64,000 nt of DNA from Marivita sp. GX14005 (GTDB taxonomy: Bacteria > Pseudomonadota > Alphaproteobacteria > Rhodobacterales > Rhodobacteraceae): positions 1 through 64,000 of the forward strand of contig NZ_JAMCCQ010000001.1 in NCBI RefSeq assembly GCF_023370775.1, read 5' to 3'. A program made the position numbers and the translations under genes. Every line of letters begins with the position of its first letter. Position 1 is the stretch's first letter. This document shows, in pieces, positions 18,734 through 27,954 of this stretch. Under the pieces are notes generated by a model, which worked only from the letters and a program-made list of their open reading frames with translations, was not told the DNA's origin and made no database searches.

Positions 18734-21076
18734 CTAGAACTGGGTCGAGATCGTCAGATCGAAATTCTGCTCTTCGTCGAACTCTTCCTTGCTGATCGCC
18801 TCGCTGAAATTGAAGCGCAGCGGGCCGAGCGGCGTGTCCCAGAAGAGCGACAGGCCGATGCTCTGGCGCGCGGTGAAATCCTCGTAAAGGACATTGTCAT
18901 TCGTCTCGTCGAGACCCCAGAGGCTGCCCACGTCGTAGAAAACGCCGCCCGAGATGCCGTATTCCTCGGGGAAGGGCAGCGGAAATTCCGCCTCGAACCG
19001 GGCAACGGCGAAGTAATTTCCGCCAAGCGCGTCATTCACATCGCCGGGGCCGACCTCGCGCGGGCCGATGCCGCCGCCTTCGAAGCCGCGCATCCGGCTG
19101 GAGCCGAGCGCGAACCGGTCGGTCACGCGCGAGCTGCCCTCGGTGTAGTTGAGCGCGCCGGCCTCGAGCGTCGCGCGCAGCGTCACATCCTCGCTCAGCA
19201 CCTTGGTCTGGGCGATGGCGCGCAGGTTGGATTCGATATAGGTGCTGTCGCCGCCAAGCCCACCGAAATCCTGGCCGAATTCGAGCAGGATGCCCGAATT
19301 GGGATCGAGCCCGGTGCGGCGCGTGTCATAGCTGTAGCGGTAGCCGACAAAGCTGCTCCAGACTTCGCCCTCCTCTGCCTCGGCGCGAATGATCGAGCCG
19401 ACCTCGGGTGCCAGATCGTTGATATCCGAATAGCGCGCGCCGTAGCGCAGCGTCAGCCGGCCGTTTTCCGATACCGGAAAGGCGAAGCCGGTGGAAAAAT
19501 TGCCGATCGCGGTGTCGAACTCGGCATCGGCATTGTCGGTCTCCAGATACCCGACGCTGAAATTGAACGCGAGATCCCGCCCGAGGAAGGCCGGTTCGGT
19601 AAAGCTGAAATTGTAATTCGCACTGTCCACCCCCGTCGTCACGCCAAGCGCGAGTTGCTGGCCACGACCGAGGAAGTTGCGCTCGCGGAAGGTGATCGCG
19701 GCGCCGAAACCATTGCTTGTCGAATAATTGCCGCCGAAGCTGAGCGAGCCTGTGGGCTGTTCCTCGACATCGACATCGATGATGACCTGTTGCGGTGTGG
19801 ACCCTTCGCGCGCCTCGACCTGCGCATCGCCGAAAAAGCCGAGCGCGCGCACCCGTTCAGCGCTTTCGCGGATCTCGCGCGGATTGAACGGATCGCCCTC
19901 GACCACGCGGAACTGCCGCCGAACGACGCGGTCGAGCGTGGTCGTGTTGCCCTCGATATCGATCCGCTCGACAAAGATGCGCTCGCCCCGTGTGAGCAGG
20001 AACTCCACATCCAGCGTCAGATCGCGGTCATTGCGCGACACGCGCGGTTCGACGCGAACGAAATTCAGCCCCTCGCGCACCGCCAGCCGCTCCAGCCGGA
20101 CAATTTCGTTCTCCACCGCGGTCGGCGAATAGACACGGCCGGAGCGCAGGCGCAGCGCGCTCTGGAACCTGTCCACATCCACCTCGGGCAGATCGGAAGA
20201 GGCGGTGACGTTGCCGAAGGTGAATTGTTGCCCCTCTTCGACGTTGAAGGTGATGAAATAGCCGTCGCGCTCCTGGCTCAGCTCGGCATTGACGCCGGTG
20301 GTGCGGAAATCGATATAGCCGCGCGACTGGTAGAAATCGCGCAGCACCTGGCGGTCGAACTCGATGCGATCCTCGATGAAGGTATCGGACTGGATCAGCG
20401 CGCGCAGGAGCCCGGCCTGTTTCGTCTCGATCACCCGGCGCAGGCGGCGGTCGCTGAACTTGCGGTTGCCGGCAAAGCCGATCCGCTCGACCTCCGAAAC
20501 GCCGCCCTCGAACACCTCGAAGACCAGATCGACGCGGTTGTCCGAGCGGCGGATCACCTTCGGCTGCACCCGAGCGGCGATGCGGCCCTGTTGTGCATAG
20601 GCTTCGGTCAACCGCGTGGCATCGGCTTCGGCGGTGGAGGGGTTGAAGACGCGGCGCGGCTCCGATTGCACGATGCTGGCCAGCGCCTCGTCATCGATGC
20701 GGGCATTGCCCTCGAAAGTGATGCGATTGACGGTCGGGTATTCCACGACGCGCACGACCAGCGTGTTGCCGCGCGGTTCGATCTCGACCGTCTCGAATAG
20801 GCCGGAGGCAAGAACCCGCTGATAGCCATCGTTCAGCTCGGCCGCCGAGATCGGCTGACCGCGGCTGACGCCGATGTAATTGGCGATGGTGCCGGTCTCG
20901 ATCCGCTGGTTGCCCTGCACCTCGATCGTGTTGAAGCGGAACTCCTGCGCAAAGGCCAAATCGGGGGCGGTGATGTAACCCACTGAAAGGGCGAGCGATG
21001 CCGCTGTCAGAAAGGGCCGAAACCGGGACCCGCACACATCGCTCCGGCTGCCCTGCCCGCCTGTTTTATATGTCAT
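18734..21076 (-). CDS. bamA: Outer membrane protein assembly factor BamA
   Basis: Central subunit of the barrel-assembly machine in the outer membrane. Length is 780 aa with a signal peptide ending near DLAFAQ, five POTRA domains (first at FRFNTIEVQGNQRIETGTI) and a C-terminal 16-stranded barrel ending in an aromatic residue (LTISTQF). The conserved VRGF/I-like loop-6 element appears as SRMRGFEGGGIGPR. It follows rseP and a small membrane-protein gene, and precedes skp and the lpx genes. Confidence 0.95.
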   Translation of the reverse strand: MTYKTGGQGSRSDVCGSRFRPFLTAASLALSVGYITAPDLAFAQEFRFNTIEVQGNQRIETGTIANYIGVSRGQPISAAELNDGYQRVLASGLFETVEIEPRGNTLVVRVVEYPTVNRITFEGNARIDDEALASIVQSEPRRVFNPSTAEADATRLTEAYAQQGRIAARVQPKVIRRSDNRVDLVFEVFEGGVSEVERIGFAGNRKFSDRRLRRVIETKQAGLLRALIQSDTFIEDRIEFDRQVLRDFYQSRGYIDFRTTGVNAELSQERDGYFITFNVEEGQQFTFGNVTASSDLPEVDVDRFQSALRLRSGRVYSPTAVENEIVRLERLAVREGLNFVRVEPRVSRNDRDLTLDVEFLLTRGERIFVERIDIEGNTTTLDRVVRRQFRVVEGDPFNPREIRESAERVRALGFFGDAQVEAREGSTPQQVIIDVDVEEQPTGSLSFGGNYSTSNGFGAAITFRERNFLGRGQQLALGVTTGVDSANYNFSFTEPAFLGRDLAFNFSVGYLETDNADAEFDTAIGNFSTGFAFPVSENGRLTLRYGARYSDINDLAPEVGSIIRAEAEEGEVWSSFVGYRYSYDTRRTGLDPNSGILLEFGQDFGGLGGDSTYIESNLRAIAQTKVLSEDVTLRATLEAGALNYTEGSSRVTDRFALGSSRMRGFEGGGIGPREVGPGDVNDALGGNYFAVARFEAEFPLPFPEEYGISGGVFYDVGSLWGLDETNDNVLYEDFTARQSIGLSLFWDTPLGPLRFNFSEAISKEEFDEEQNFDLTISTQF

Positions 21077-21159
21077 TGCCCACTACCTACTCGGAGTTCC
21101 TTTTGGAATCTGAGTATCCAGATTGGCAGCCCATGTCAAAAGCGCAAAGCGCGTGCAGG

Positions 21160-21318
21160 CTAGTGGAAAGCGGGATGTGTCATAAGCTCAATGATGAGCG
21201 AGCCGAAGAAAGAGCCGAGAAAGAGCGCACAGATGATCGCGAGCCCGTAATAGAGCCGGTCCCAATGAACCGCGAGCAGCACGGCAAGTCCGCGATATCC
21301 TTCCTGAATTGCCTGCAT
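21160..21318 (-). CDS. Small single-pass membrane protein (52 aa) between rseP and bamA
   Basis: This ORF starts with ATG at 21318 and has the ribosome site GAGGTG about 6 bases upstream. It begins MQAIQEGYRGLAVLLAVHWD and has one hydrophobic segment (YYGLAIICALFLGSFFGSLI) at about residues 23-43. It sits in the otherwise empty 337-bp gap between rseP and bamA, on the same strand. Good initiation, a coherent transmembrane segment and its place in an operon of envelope genes argue that it is real. No family is recognised; a role near the Bam or RseP machinery is only inferred from position. Confidence 0.6.
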   Translation of the reverse strand: MQAIQEGYRGLAVLLAVHWDRLYYGLAIICALFLGSFFGSLIIELMTHPAFH

Positions 21319-21413
21319 GGCGCACCTCAAGCTGTAGCTCCGAGGTCAGGTATCGTTTACGATTGTGGCACGCGTTGGCGGCGGATGTGACGATTTTCTG
21401 GCGACCTTTCGCC

Positions 21414-22757
21414 TTACGGGCAGAAAAGGTCGTTGGTCAGCGCGAAGAGCATCAGCGACAGCAAAAGCGTCAGCCCGATCGCCATCATCACCCGCAACGC
21501 CTTGTCGCTGGGGGGGCGGCCGCGCACGGCCTCATAGGCGTGGAATACCAGATGACCGCCATCCAGAACGGGGATCGGAAAGAGGTTCAGCAGCCCGACC
21601 GCGGTGCTGAGAACGGCGATGAACCAGATGAAGCTCTGCGTGCCCTGCGACGCCATGGAAGCCGAGGTTTCCGCGATGCCAATGGGGCCGGAGAGGTTGC
21701 AGGTGCTGATCGCGCCGGTAATCATGTGCCACAGCCCCGACAGCGAGCCGCGAATGATCGCGCCGGTCTGCTCCACCCCGGCGGCGAAGGCCTGCACCGG
21801 GCCGATGACTTCGGTTGCCGGCTCGAAGAACATCCCGCCGATGATGCCCATGCGATAGGCGGCCTTGAAACTGCCATCGGGCTGCGGCTCGTCCGTCCGG
21901 CGCGGGGTGAGTTGCAATTCGCGATAAGCGCCGTCGCGCCAGACCTGCAGATCGAGCGTCGCGCCGTCGGAGCCTTCGACCGCGTCCTTGAGCTGATCGA
22001 AGGCGAAAATCTCCTGCCCGTTCACCGCCGTGATGATATCGCCGGGCCGGAACCCCGCGTCATCGGCCGCCGAGCGCGGCACGATCTGCGTTGCAACCGG
22101 CGGGTAAACGTAAGGCCCGCTGACCACGCGTTCGCTGCCCTCGCGGATCACGGTATAGTCGAGGTTTTCCTGCTGCGGCAGCGAATCCATCAGCGCGCGA
22201 AACGCCTCTGCCTCGCCGAAGGGGGGCAGCGCGCGGCCCTGGATGGCGACCAGTTCGTCTCCGACCCGCAATTCGTTCTGGCTCGGCACCGCGCGCAATT
22301 CGCCGACCTGCACCGGGTCGGTCACATCGCCGCGCAGCATGAAGATGCCGGTGAAAATGAGGATGGACAGCGCGAAATTGAAGACCGGTCCCGCCGCAAC
22401 GGTGGCCGCCCGCGCCCAAAGCGGCGCGCCGTTCATCGTGCGCCTGCGTTCGGCTTCGGACAAGCCCGACATCGCCTCTTCGTCCTTGCCGCCGGAGGCA
22501 TTACCGTCACCGCGAAACTTGACGTAACCACCCAGCGGCAGCAGCGCGAATTGCCATTGCGTGCCACGCTTGTCGGTGCGCGAGAACAGCACCGGGCCGA
22601 AGCCGAGCGAGAACACATCGGCGTCGATCCCCGACCAGCGCCCCACGATGTAATGGCCGTATTCATGAATGGCGACGATCACCGACAGCGCGATCACGAA
22701 GGCCAGAACCGTCCAGATCACGCCGCCGAATTGCGGCAGCAGCGCTGCAATATCCAA
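21414..22757 (-). CDS. rseP: RIP site-2 protease RseP
   Basis: Inner-membrane zinc metalloprotease that cleaves anti-sigma factors and remnant signal peptides within the membrane. The zinc motif HEYGH occupies residues 31-35 in TM1, the GxG-type segment (LPLGGYVKF) follows, two PDZ domains lie in the middle (VPSQNELRVGDELVAIQG and APRSAADDAGFRPGD-like), and the C-terminal TM motif NLFPIPVLDGGH supplies the third ligand. Length is 447 aa. It is directly downstream of dxr (3 bp gap). Confidence 0.95.
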   Translation of the reverse strand: MDIAALLPQFGGVIWTVLAFVIALSVIVAIHEYGHYIVGRWSGIDADVFSLGFGPVLFSRTDKRGTQWQFALLPLGGYVKFRGDGNASGGKDEEAMSGLSEAERRRTMNGAPLWARAATVAAGPVFNFALSILIFTGIFMLRGDVTDPVQVGELRAVPSQNELRVGDELVAIQGRALPPFGEAEAFRALMDSLPQQENLDYTVIREGSERVVSGPYVYPPVATQIVPRSAADDAGFRPGDIITAVNGQEIFAFDQLKDAVEGSDGATLDLQVWRDGAYRELQLTPRRTDEPQPDGSFKAAYRMGIIGGMFFEPATEVIGPVQAFAAGVEQTGAIIRGSLSGLWHMITGAISTCNLSGPIGIAETSASMASQGTQSFIWFIAVLSTAVGLLNLFPIPVLDGGHLVFHAYEAVRGRPPSDKALRVMMAIGLTLLLSLMLFALTNDLFCP

Positions 22758-22760
22758 ACC

Positions 22761-23933
22761 TCAAATCCTCATTTCGTTCATGATGTCATCCGCCCTCACC
22801 CGAGCGAGATGGTCCGCGCCGGTCACGTTATCAAGGGTAATGTCGGCATCAATATGTCCCGGATGAGCCGAAAGGCGGTTCAACACCTCCTCCACGACCT
22901 CTGCGATCTGCAGAAACCCGATGCGCCGGTCCAGGAAGCCGTCAAGCGCGCGCTCCTTCGCGGCGTTGAACACCGCGCCGGCCAGACCGCCCGCCGCCAT
23001 GACCTCGCGCGCCAGCCGCAGCGCGGGCCAGCGCGTCTCGCAGGCTGGGCGGAAGGTGAATTGCCCGAGCGCGACCAGATCGAGCCGTTCGACTGGCAGC
23101 GGTTTGCGGTCCGGGTAATGCAGGGCAAAGCCAATGGCGTGCCGCATGTCGGGCGGGCCGACATGCGCCATCAACGCGCCATCGCGGAAGCCGACCAGCG
23201 CATGAATCATCGATTCGGGATGCACGACGGCTTCGATCTTGTCAGCGGGTAATCCGAAAAACTCTTTTGTCTCAATTAGCTCAAGCGCCTTGTTAAACAT
23301 CGACGCGCTGTCTATCGTGATCCTCTGGCCCATGTCCCAATTCGGGTGAGTCGCCGCCTGCTCCGGCGTTGCATGGGCCAGCTCCTCCATCGGCCAGTCG
23401 CGGAACGCGCCGCCTGACGCGGTGATGATCACTCTTTCCACGGCACTTGAATCTTCACCGATAAGCGCTTGAAATACGGCGGAATGTTCGCTGTCCACGG
23501 GCAGGATGCGCGCATCGTGGCGGCGCGCGGCCTCCAGCATGAGCGGGCCGGCGCAGACCATGCTTTCCTTGTTCGCCAGCGCCAGCGTGGCGCCCTGCTC
23601 CAGCGCCTCGAGGCCCGGCGCGAGACCGGCGGCGCCGACAATGGCCGACATGACCCAATCAGCAGGGCGCCGCGCCGCCTCGCAAAGCGCCTCCGGCCCG
23701 GCGGCCGCTTCGATACCGCTGCCGGAAAGCGCGGTGCGCAGGTCGGAGAGCCGCGATGGATCGGCGGTGACGGCGAGCCGCGCGCCGAAACGCCGCGCAT
23801 CGGCGGCAAGACGGTCGATGTTCTGCCCGCCGGTCAGGGCAACGACCTCGTATTCCTCTGGCGCGCGGCCGATCAGGTCGAGCGTGTTCTGCCCGATGGA
23901 CCCGGTGGCCCCCAGAATGGTGATGCGTTTCAT
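22761..23933 (-). CDS. dxr: 1-deoxy-D-xylulose 5-phosphate reductoisomerase
   Basis: Second enzyme of the MEP isoprenoid pathway, producing MEP from DXP with NADPH. The NADPH site is ITILGATGSIGQNTLDL at the N-terminus; the metal/substrate region has LPVDSEHSAVFQ and the flexible-loop SASGGAFRDWP type sequence (here TASGGAFRDWP). Length is 390 aa, as usual. The start overlaps the cdsA stop. It feeds uppS, encoded two genes upstream in the same operon. Confidence 0.95.
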   Translation of the reverse strand: MKRITILGATGSIGQNTLDLIGRAPEEYEVVALTGGQNIDRLAADARRFGARLAVTADPSRLSDLRTALSGSGIEAAAGPEALCEAARRPADWVMSAIVGAAGLAPGLEALEQGATLALANKESMVCAGPLMLEAARRHDARILPVDSEHSAVFQALIGEDSSAVERVIITASGGAFRDWPMEELAHATPEQAATHPNWDMGQRITIDSASMFNKALELIETKEFFGLPADKIEAVVHPESMIHALVGFRDGALMAHVGPPDMRHAIGFALHYPDRKPLPVERLDLVALGQFTFRPACETRWPALRLAREVMAAGGLAGAVFNAAKERALDGFLDRRIGFLQIAEVVEEVLNRLSAHPGHIDADITLDNVTGADHLARVRADDIMNEMRI

Positions 23934-24718
23934 GGCGTGCCCGGTGGAAACCCGATGAGTTGCCCGGCGATGACGATGAAGATCGCCGCGCCCAGCATGC
24001 CGTCGAACCGGTCGAGCAAGCCGCCATGGCCGGGAATGAGGCTGGAGCTGTCCTTGACCCCGGCGCGCCGCTTGATCGCGCTTTCGGCGATGTCACCGAT
24101 CTGACTGGCCATGCTGACGGCGATGCTGACGCCGATGAGACCCACGCCGGCCTTGGTGACACCGGCGAAAAGCAATGCGACGATCGCCGCGCCGATCCAG
24201 CCCGCGCTGGTGCCGGACCAGGTTTTCTTGGGGCTGACGCGCGGCCAGAGTTTCGGCCCGCCGATCAGCCGCCCGGCGAAATAGCCAGCAATATCCGTCA
24301 CCACGACGACGAGCAGCAGCCAGACCATCCATGTCAGCCCGAAATCGTCGCGCAGGGCCATCAGCCCGTAGCCCGCCAGCAGGATCAGCGCGGTGAAGAC
24401 CGCAAAGGTCACGCCGCCCTTCTCCATCCGCCCGAGGCCGAGCATAGAGGGCAGCATCAGGAGCGGTAGCGCAAAGGCACCGGGCAATTCGATGGACACC
24501 ATTGCCACAAGCCCCGCCGCCAGCCCGAGCAGCAGAGCGGAATTGTTGCGGCTCGCGTCGAGCATCTTGACCAGTTCCCAGACCATCATCCCGACGATGA
24601 CCGCGATCATGGCGTGAAACCACAGCCCGCCAAGCCAGACGCCGAGCGCGCCGATACCGACCATCGCAACCGCCGAGATCAAACGCGGCGCCAGATCGTT
24701 CCAGCGGCCTTCGCTCAT
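23930..24718 (-). CDS. cdsA: Phosphatidate cytidylyltransferase CdsA
   Basis: Polytopic inner-membrane enzyme making CDP-diacylglycerol. The C-terminal CDP-DAG synthase signature is clear: SAIKRRAGVKD followed by PGHGGLLDRFDG. About eight hydrophobic segments fill the 262 aa. It overlaps both uppS and dxr by 4 bp, indicating tight translational coupling in the order uppS-cdsA-dxr. Confidence 0.94.
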   Translation of the reverse strand: MSEGRWNDLAPRLISAVAMVGIGALGVWLGGLWFHAMIAVIVGMMVWELVKMLDASRNNSALLLGLAAGLVAMVSIELPGAFALPLLMLPSMLGLGRMEKGGVTFAVFTALILLAGYGLMALRDDFGLTWMVWLLLVVVVTDIAGYFAGRLIGGPKLWPRVSPKKTWSGTSAGWIGAAIVALLFAGVTKAGVGLIGVSIAVSMASQIGDIAESAIKRRAGVKDSSSLIPGHGGLLDRFDGMLGAAIFIVIAGQLIGFPPGTP

Positions 24719-25446
24719 GCGGAAACGGCGCCGAACCGGCGTTCCCGGGTGCCGTAGCTGCCAACGACCGAACGGAACTCGGCTGCGGTGAAATCCGGCC
24801 AGAGCGTGTCGATGAATTCGTATTCCGAGTAGGCCGATTGCCAGAGAAGGAAATTGGAGATCCGCGCCTCTCCGCTGGTGCGAATGACAAGATCCGGATC
24901 GGGCAAAACGCAGGTATCGAGATACTTCGGCAGCGTTTCTTCATCCACGCTTTCTGGATCGAGCCGTCCCGATGCCACATCGCGAGCCAGCCGCTTGGTG
25001 GCGCGGGCAACCTCGTCGCGGCCGCCGTAATTGATCGCAATGGTCAGGTTGACGGTGCGGCAATCGAGCGTCAGCGCCTCCAGCTCGTCCATCATCGCGA
25101 CCAGCTTGGCATCGAGCCGCACCCTGTCGCCGATGAACCGCACGCAGACATCGTTTGCCTTCAGCGCCTTTGCCTCGCGGGTGATGTAGCGGCGAAAGAG
25201 GTTCATCAGCCCCGCCACCTCGGATTGAGTGCGCTTCCAGTTCTCGGTCGAGAAGGCAAAGACGGTCAGGTAATCGACACCCAGATCCGGGCAGGCCTCG
25301 ACGATCTCGCGCACCCGCCGCGCGCCGGCCTGATGGCCGAACAGGCGCGGGCGGCCGCGCTGGGTTGCCCAGCGCCCGTTGCCATCCATGATAATCGCGA
25401 CATGGCGCGGGCCATCGCCGGTTTGTTCTGGCTGCGGCTGTGCCAT
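24715..25446 (-). CDS. uppS: Isoprenyl (undecaprenyl) diphosphate synthase UppS
   Basis: Cis-prenyltransferase that makes the C55 lipid carrier for peptidoglycan and surface polysaccharides. Visible motifs are HVAIIMDGNGRWA (catalytic Asp), LTVFAFSTENWKR and the C-terminal PDPDLVIRTSGEARISNFLLWQ... region. Length is 243 aa. The gene sits between frr (26 bp gap) and cdsA. Confidence 0.95.
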   Translation of the reverse strand: MAQPQPEQTGDGPRHVAIIMDGNGRWATQRGRPRLFGHQAGARRVREIVEACPDLGVDYLTVFAFSTENWKRTQSEVAGLMNLFRRYITREAKALKANDVCVRFIGDRVRLDAKLVAMMDELEALTLDCRTVNLTIAINYGGRDEVARATKRLARDVASGRLDPESVDEETLPKYLDTCVLPDPDLVIRTSGEARISNFLLWQSAYSEYEFIDTLWPDFTAAEFRSVVGSYGTRERRFGAVSA

Positions 25447-25472
25447 GATGCGCTATCCTTCTGTCGCGGCCC

Positions 25473-26036
25473 TCAGACCTGCATGATCTCATCCTGCTTG
25501 GTCTCGAGCGCGGAGTCGATCCGTTTGATGTAATCGTCGGTCAGCTCCTGCACCTCGGTTTCCCAGAATTTCTGGTCGTCCTCGGACATGCCATCGGCCT
25601 TGGCCTTCTTGATCTGGTCCATCCCGTCGCGTCGGATGTTGCGCACCGAAACGCGGGCATGTTCGGCATATTGCCCGGCCACCTTGGTCAGATCGCGGCG
25701 GCGTTCCTCGTTCAGCTCGGGGATCGGCAGCATGATGATGGTGCCGTTGAGCTGCGGGTTGATGCCCAGACCGCTTTCGCGGATCGCCTTTTCGACCTTG
25801 CCCACAAGCCCCTTGTCCCAGACATTGATCGTCACCATGCGCGGCTCGGGCACGTTGACGGTGCCGACCTGATTGATCGGCGTCATGCTGCCATAGGCAT
25901 CGACCATCACCGGCTCCAGCATGGAGGCACTGGCCCGCCCGGTGCGCAAGGATGCGAATTCGGTGCGCAGGTTCGCCATCGCGCCGTCCATGCGGCGTTT
26001 CAGATCGTCGGTATCGAGTAGGAAATCGTCTGCCAT
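25473..26036 (-). CDS. frr: Ribosome recycling factor
   Basis: Acts with EF-G to split post-termination ribosomes. Length is 187 aa with the family pattern: [21 protein letters not shown], followed by [27 protein letters not shown], and a C-terminal helix [16 protein letters not shown]. It lies downstream of pyrH, the standard order. Confidence 0.96.
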   Translation of the reverse strand: MADDFLLDTDDLKRRMDGAMANLRTEFASLRTGRASASMLEPVMVDAYGSMTPINQVGTVNVPEPRMVTINVWDKGLVGKVEKAIRESGLGINPQLNGTIIMLPIPELNEERRRDLTKVAGQYAEHARVSVRNIRRDGMDQIKKAKADGMSEDDQKFWETEVQELTDDYIKRIDSALETKQDEIMQV

Positions 26037-26122
26037 GTGGCCCTCAAGATCGCGTTTTTGCTTTGACTGCTGTTCTAGGCCAGCCGCGCCCGATTGTATA
26101 GCGTCTTGCCCCGGCCCGGCGC

Positions 26123-26872
26123 TCAGGCCGTGCCCGGAGGGCCGCCGTGCACTTCGGTATAGGTGCCCTGCCCGGCAAGGATGCCGCGAAAGCCGCCCGG
26201 CTCGTCGAGCGAGAAGACGATGATCGGCAGGTTGTTCTCGCGCGCGAGCGCGATGGCGGAGGCATCCATCACCCCGAGCCGCTTTTGCAGCACCTCGTCA
26301 TAGGTCACGCGGTCATAGCGCTTGGCGTCGGGGTTGCGCACCGGATCGGAATCGTAGACGCCATCGACCTTGGTGCCCTTGAAGATCGCCTCGCAGCGCA
26401 TCTCGTTGGCCCGCAGCGTCGCGGCGGTGTCGGTGGTGAAGAACGGGTTGCCGGTGCCGGCGGCGAAAACGCAGACGCGCTTTTTCTCCAGGTGGCGCAC
26501 GGCGCGGCGGCGGATATAGGGCTCCGCCACCTCGTTCATCGTGATGGCGGAGATTACGCGGGTGTGGATGTTCAGCCCTTCGAGCGCCGATTGCATCGCC
26601 AGCGCGTTCATCACGGTGGCAAGCATGCCCATGTAATCGGCGGTCGTCCGCTCCATCCCCTGCGCGGAGCCTTGCAGCCCGCGAAAGATGTTGCCGCCGC
26701 CGATCACCATGCAGATCTCGACGCCGAGATCATGCACCGATTTGACCTCGCGGGCGATGCGCTCGACCGTAGGCGGGTGCAGACCGTAGCTTTGATCGCC
26801 CATCAGCGCCTCGCCGGATATCTTGAGCATGACGCGGTTGTATTTCGTTGCGGGTGCGTCGGTATCGGGCAT
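26123..26872 (-). CDS. pyrH: UMP kinase PyrH
   Basis: Hexameric amino acid kinase-fold enzyme making UDP from UMP. The N-terminal [13 protein letters not shown], the [12 protein letters not shown] glycine loop and [20 protein letters not shown] are diagnostic. Length is 249 aa. It is the first gene of the long minus-strand envelope operon and is divergent from miaA, with the shared promoter region between them only ~40-120 bp depending on the miaA start. Confidence 0.95.
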   Translation of the reverse strand: MPDTDAPATKYNRVMLKISGEALMGDQSYGLHPPTVERIAREVKSVHDLGVEICMVIGGGNIFRGLQGSAQGMERTTADYMGMLATVMNALAMQSALEGLNIHTRVISAITMNEVAEPYIRRRAVRHLEKKRVCVFAAGTGNPFFTTDTAATLRANEMRCEAIFKGTKVDGVYDSDPVRNPDAKRYDRVTYDEVLQKRLGVMDASAIALARENNLPIIVFSLDEPGGFRGILAGQGTYTEVHGGPPGTA

Positions 26873-26991
26873 GTTGCGCTCCGTTGGATGGGCGGTCTAA
26901 AATCCGCGCCAAAATGTCGGAAAACCGGCCGGGGGGCAAGATGCAGTCGCGCCGGATCGGTCCGGCGCGAGTGGAAAGGCCGGCGCGACAG

Positions 26992-27888
26992 ATGCGCGAT
27001 ACATCCTTCAGGGCAGACAGGCTCGATCCCGCGCGCCCGGTGCTGATCGCGGGGCCGACGGCGAGCGGCAAGTCCGAACTGGCGCTGCGCATTGCCGAGG
27101 CGCAGGGCGGCGTGATCCTCAATGCCGATGCGATTCAGGTCTATGAAGACTGGCGCGTGCTGACGGCGCGGCCTTCGCGCGCGGACGAGGCGCGCGCGCC
27201 GCATGCGCTTTACGGGCATGTGCCGGGGCATCTGCCCTATTCGGTGGGAGACTGGCTGCGCGATCTGGAGCCGTATCTCGCGGGGCCGGAGCGGCCCATC
27301 ATCGTCGGCGGCACTGGACTTTACTTTACCGCGCTGACCGAAGGTCTGGCGCAAATCCCGCAGACCCCGGCGCATCTGCGCGAAGAGGCGATGGCCCGGA
27401 TCGCAAGGGATGGGCATGAGAGCCTGATCGCCGCGCTCGATCCAGACACGCGCGGGAGGATCGATCTGGCGAATCCGATGCGCGTGCAGCGGGCCTGGGA
27501 GGTGCACGAGGCGACGGGCCGGGGGCTTGCCGAATGGCAGGACGCGACCCCGCCGCCGCTTCTGCCGCTGGGCGAGGCGCAGGCATTCGTCGTGGATGCG
27601 CCGAAGGACTGGCTGACCCCGCGCATCGCGGCACGGTTCGCGCGCATGATCGATGGCGGCGCGTTGGACGAGGCGCGCGCCAACCGGGAGGGATGGCACC
27701 CCGCCCTGCCCTCGGCCAAGGCGATCGGTGCGGCGGAACTGATGGCGGTGCTGGACGGCGAGATGGCACTTGACGCAGCGGCAGAGCGGGTCACAATCCT
27801 CACGCGGCAATTCGCCAAACGTCAACGCACCTGGTTCCGCGCGCGGATGCGCGACTGGCAGCGCGTGTCGGCCAGCGATCTGACCTGA
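26992..27888 (+). CDS. miaA: tRNA dimethylallyltransferase MiaA
   Basis: Adds a dimethylallyl group to A37 of tRNAs reading UNN codons. The P-loop is [11 protein letters not shown], followed by the family motifs [12 protein letters not shown] and [10 protein letters not shown]. The start is uncertain: ATG 26992 ([16 protein letters not shown]) gives 298 aa, the usual size, whereas ATGs at 26941 or 26914 would add 17 or 26 residues. The late [11 protein letters not shown] motif is present and the C-terminus is complete. Confidence 0.92.
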   Translation: MRDTSFRADRLDPARPVLIAGPTASGKSELALRIAEAQGGVILNADAIQVYEDWRVLTARPSRADEARAPHALYGHVPGHLPYSVGDWLRDLEPYLAGPERPIIVGGTGLYFTALTEGLAQIPQTPAHLREEAMARIARDGHESLIAALDPDTRGRIDLANPMRVQRAWEVHEATGRGLAEWQDATPPPLLPLGEAQAFVVDAPKDWLTPRIAARFARMIDGGALDEARANREGWHPALPSAKAIGAAELMAVLDGEMALDAAAERVTILTRQFAKRQRTWFRARMRDWQRVSASDLT

Positions 27889-27954
27889 GCACCGCGCCTC
27901 TGGGTTTAGGCCGAAAGGCGTTCCCCCGCGACCGAAGCCAAAAGGGAGACCGAC

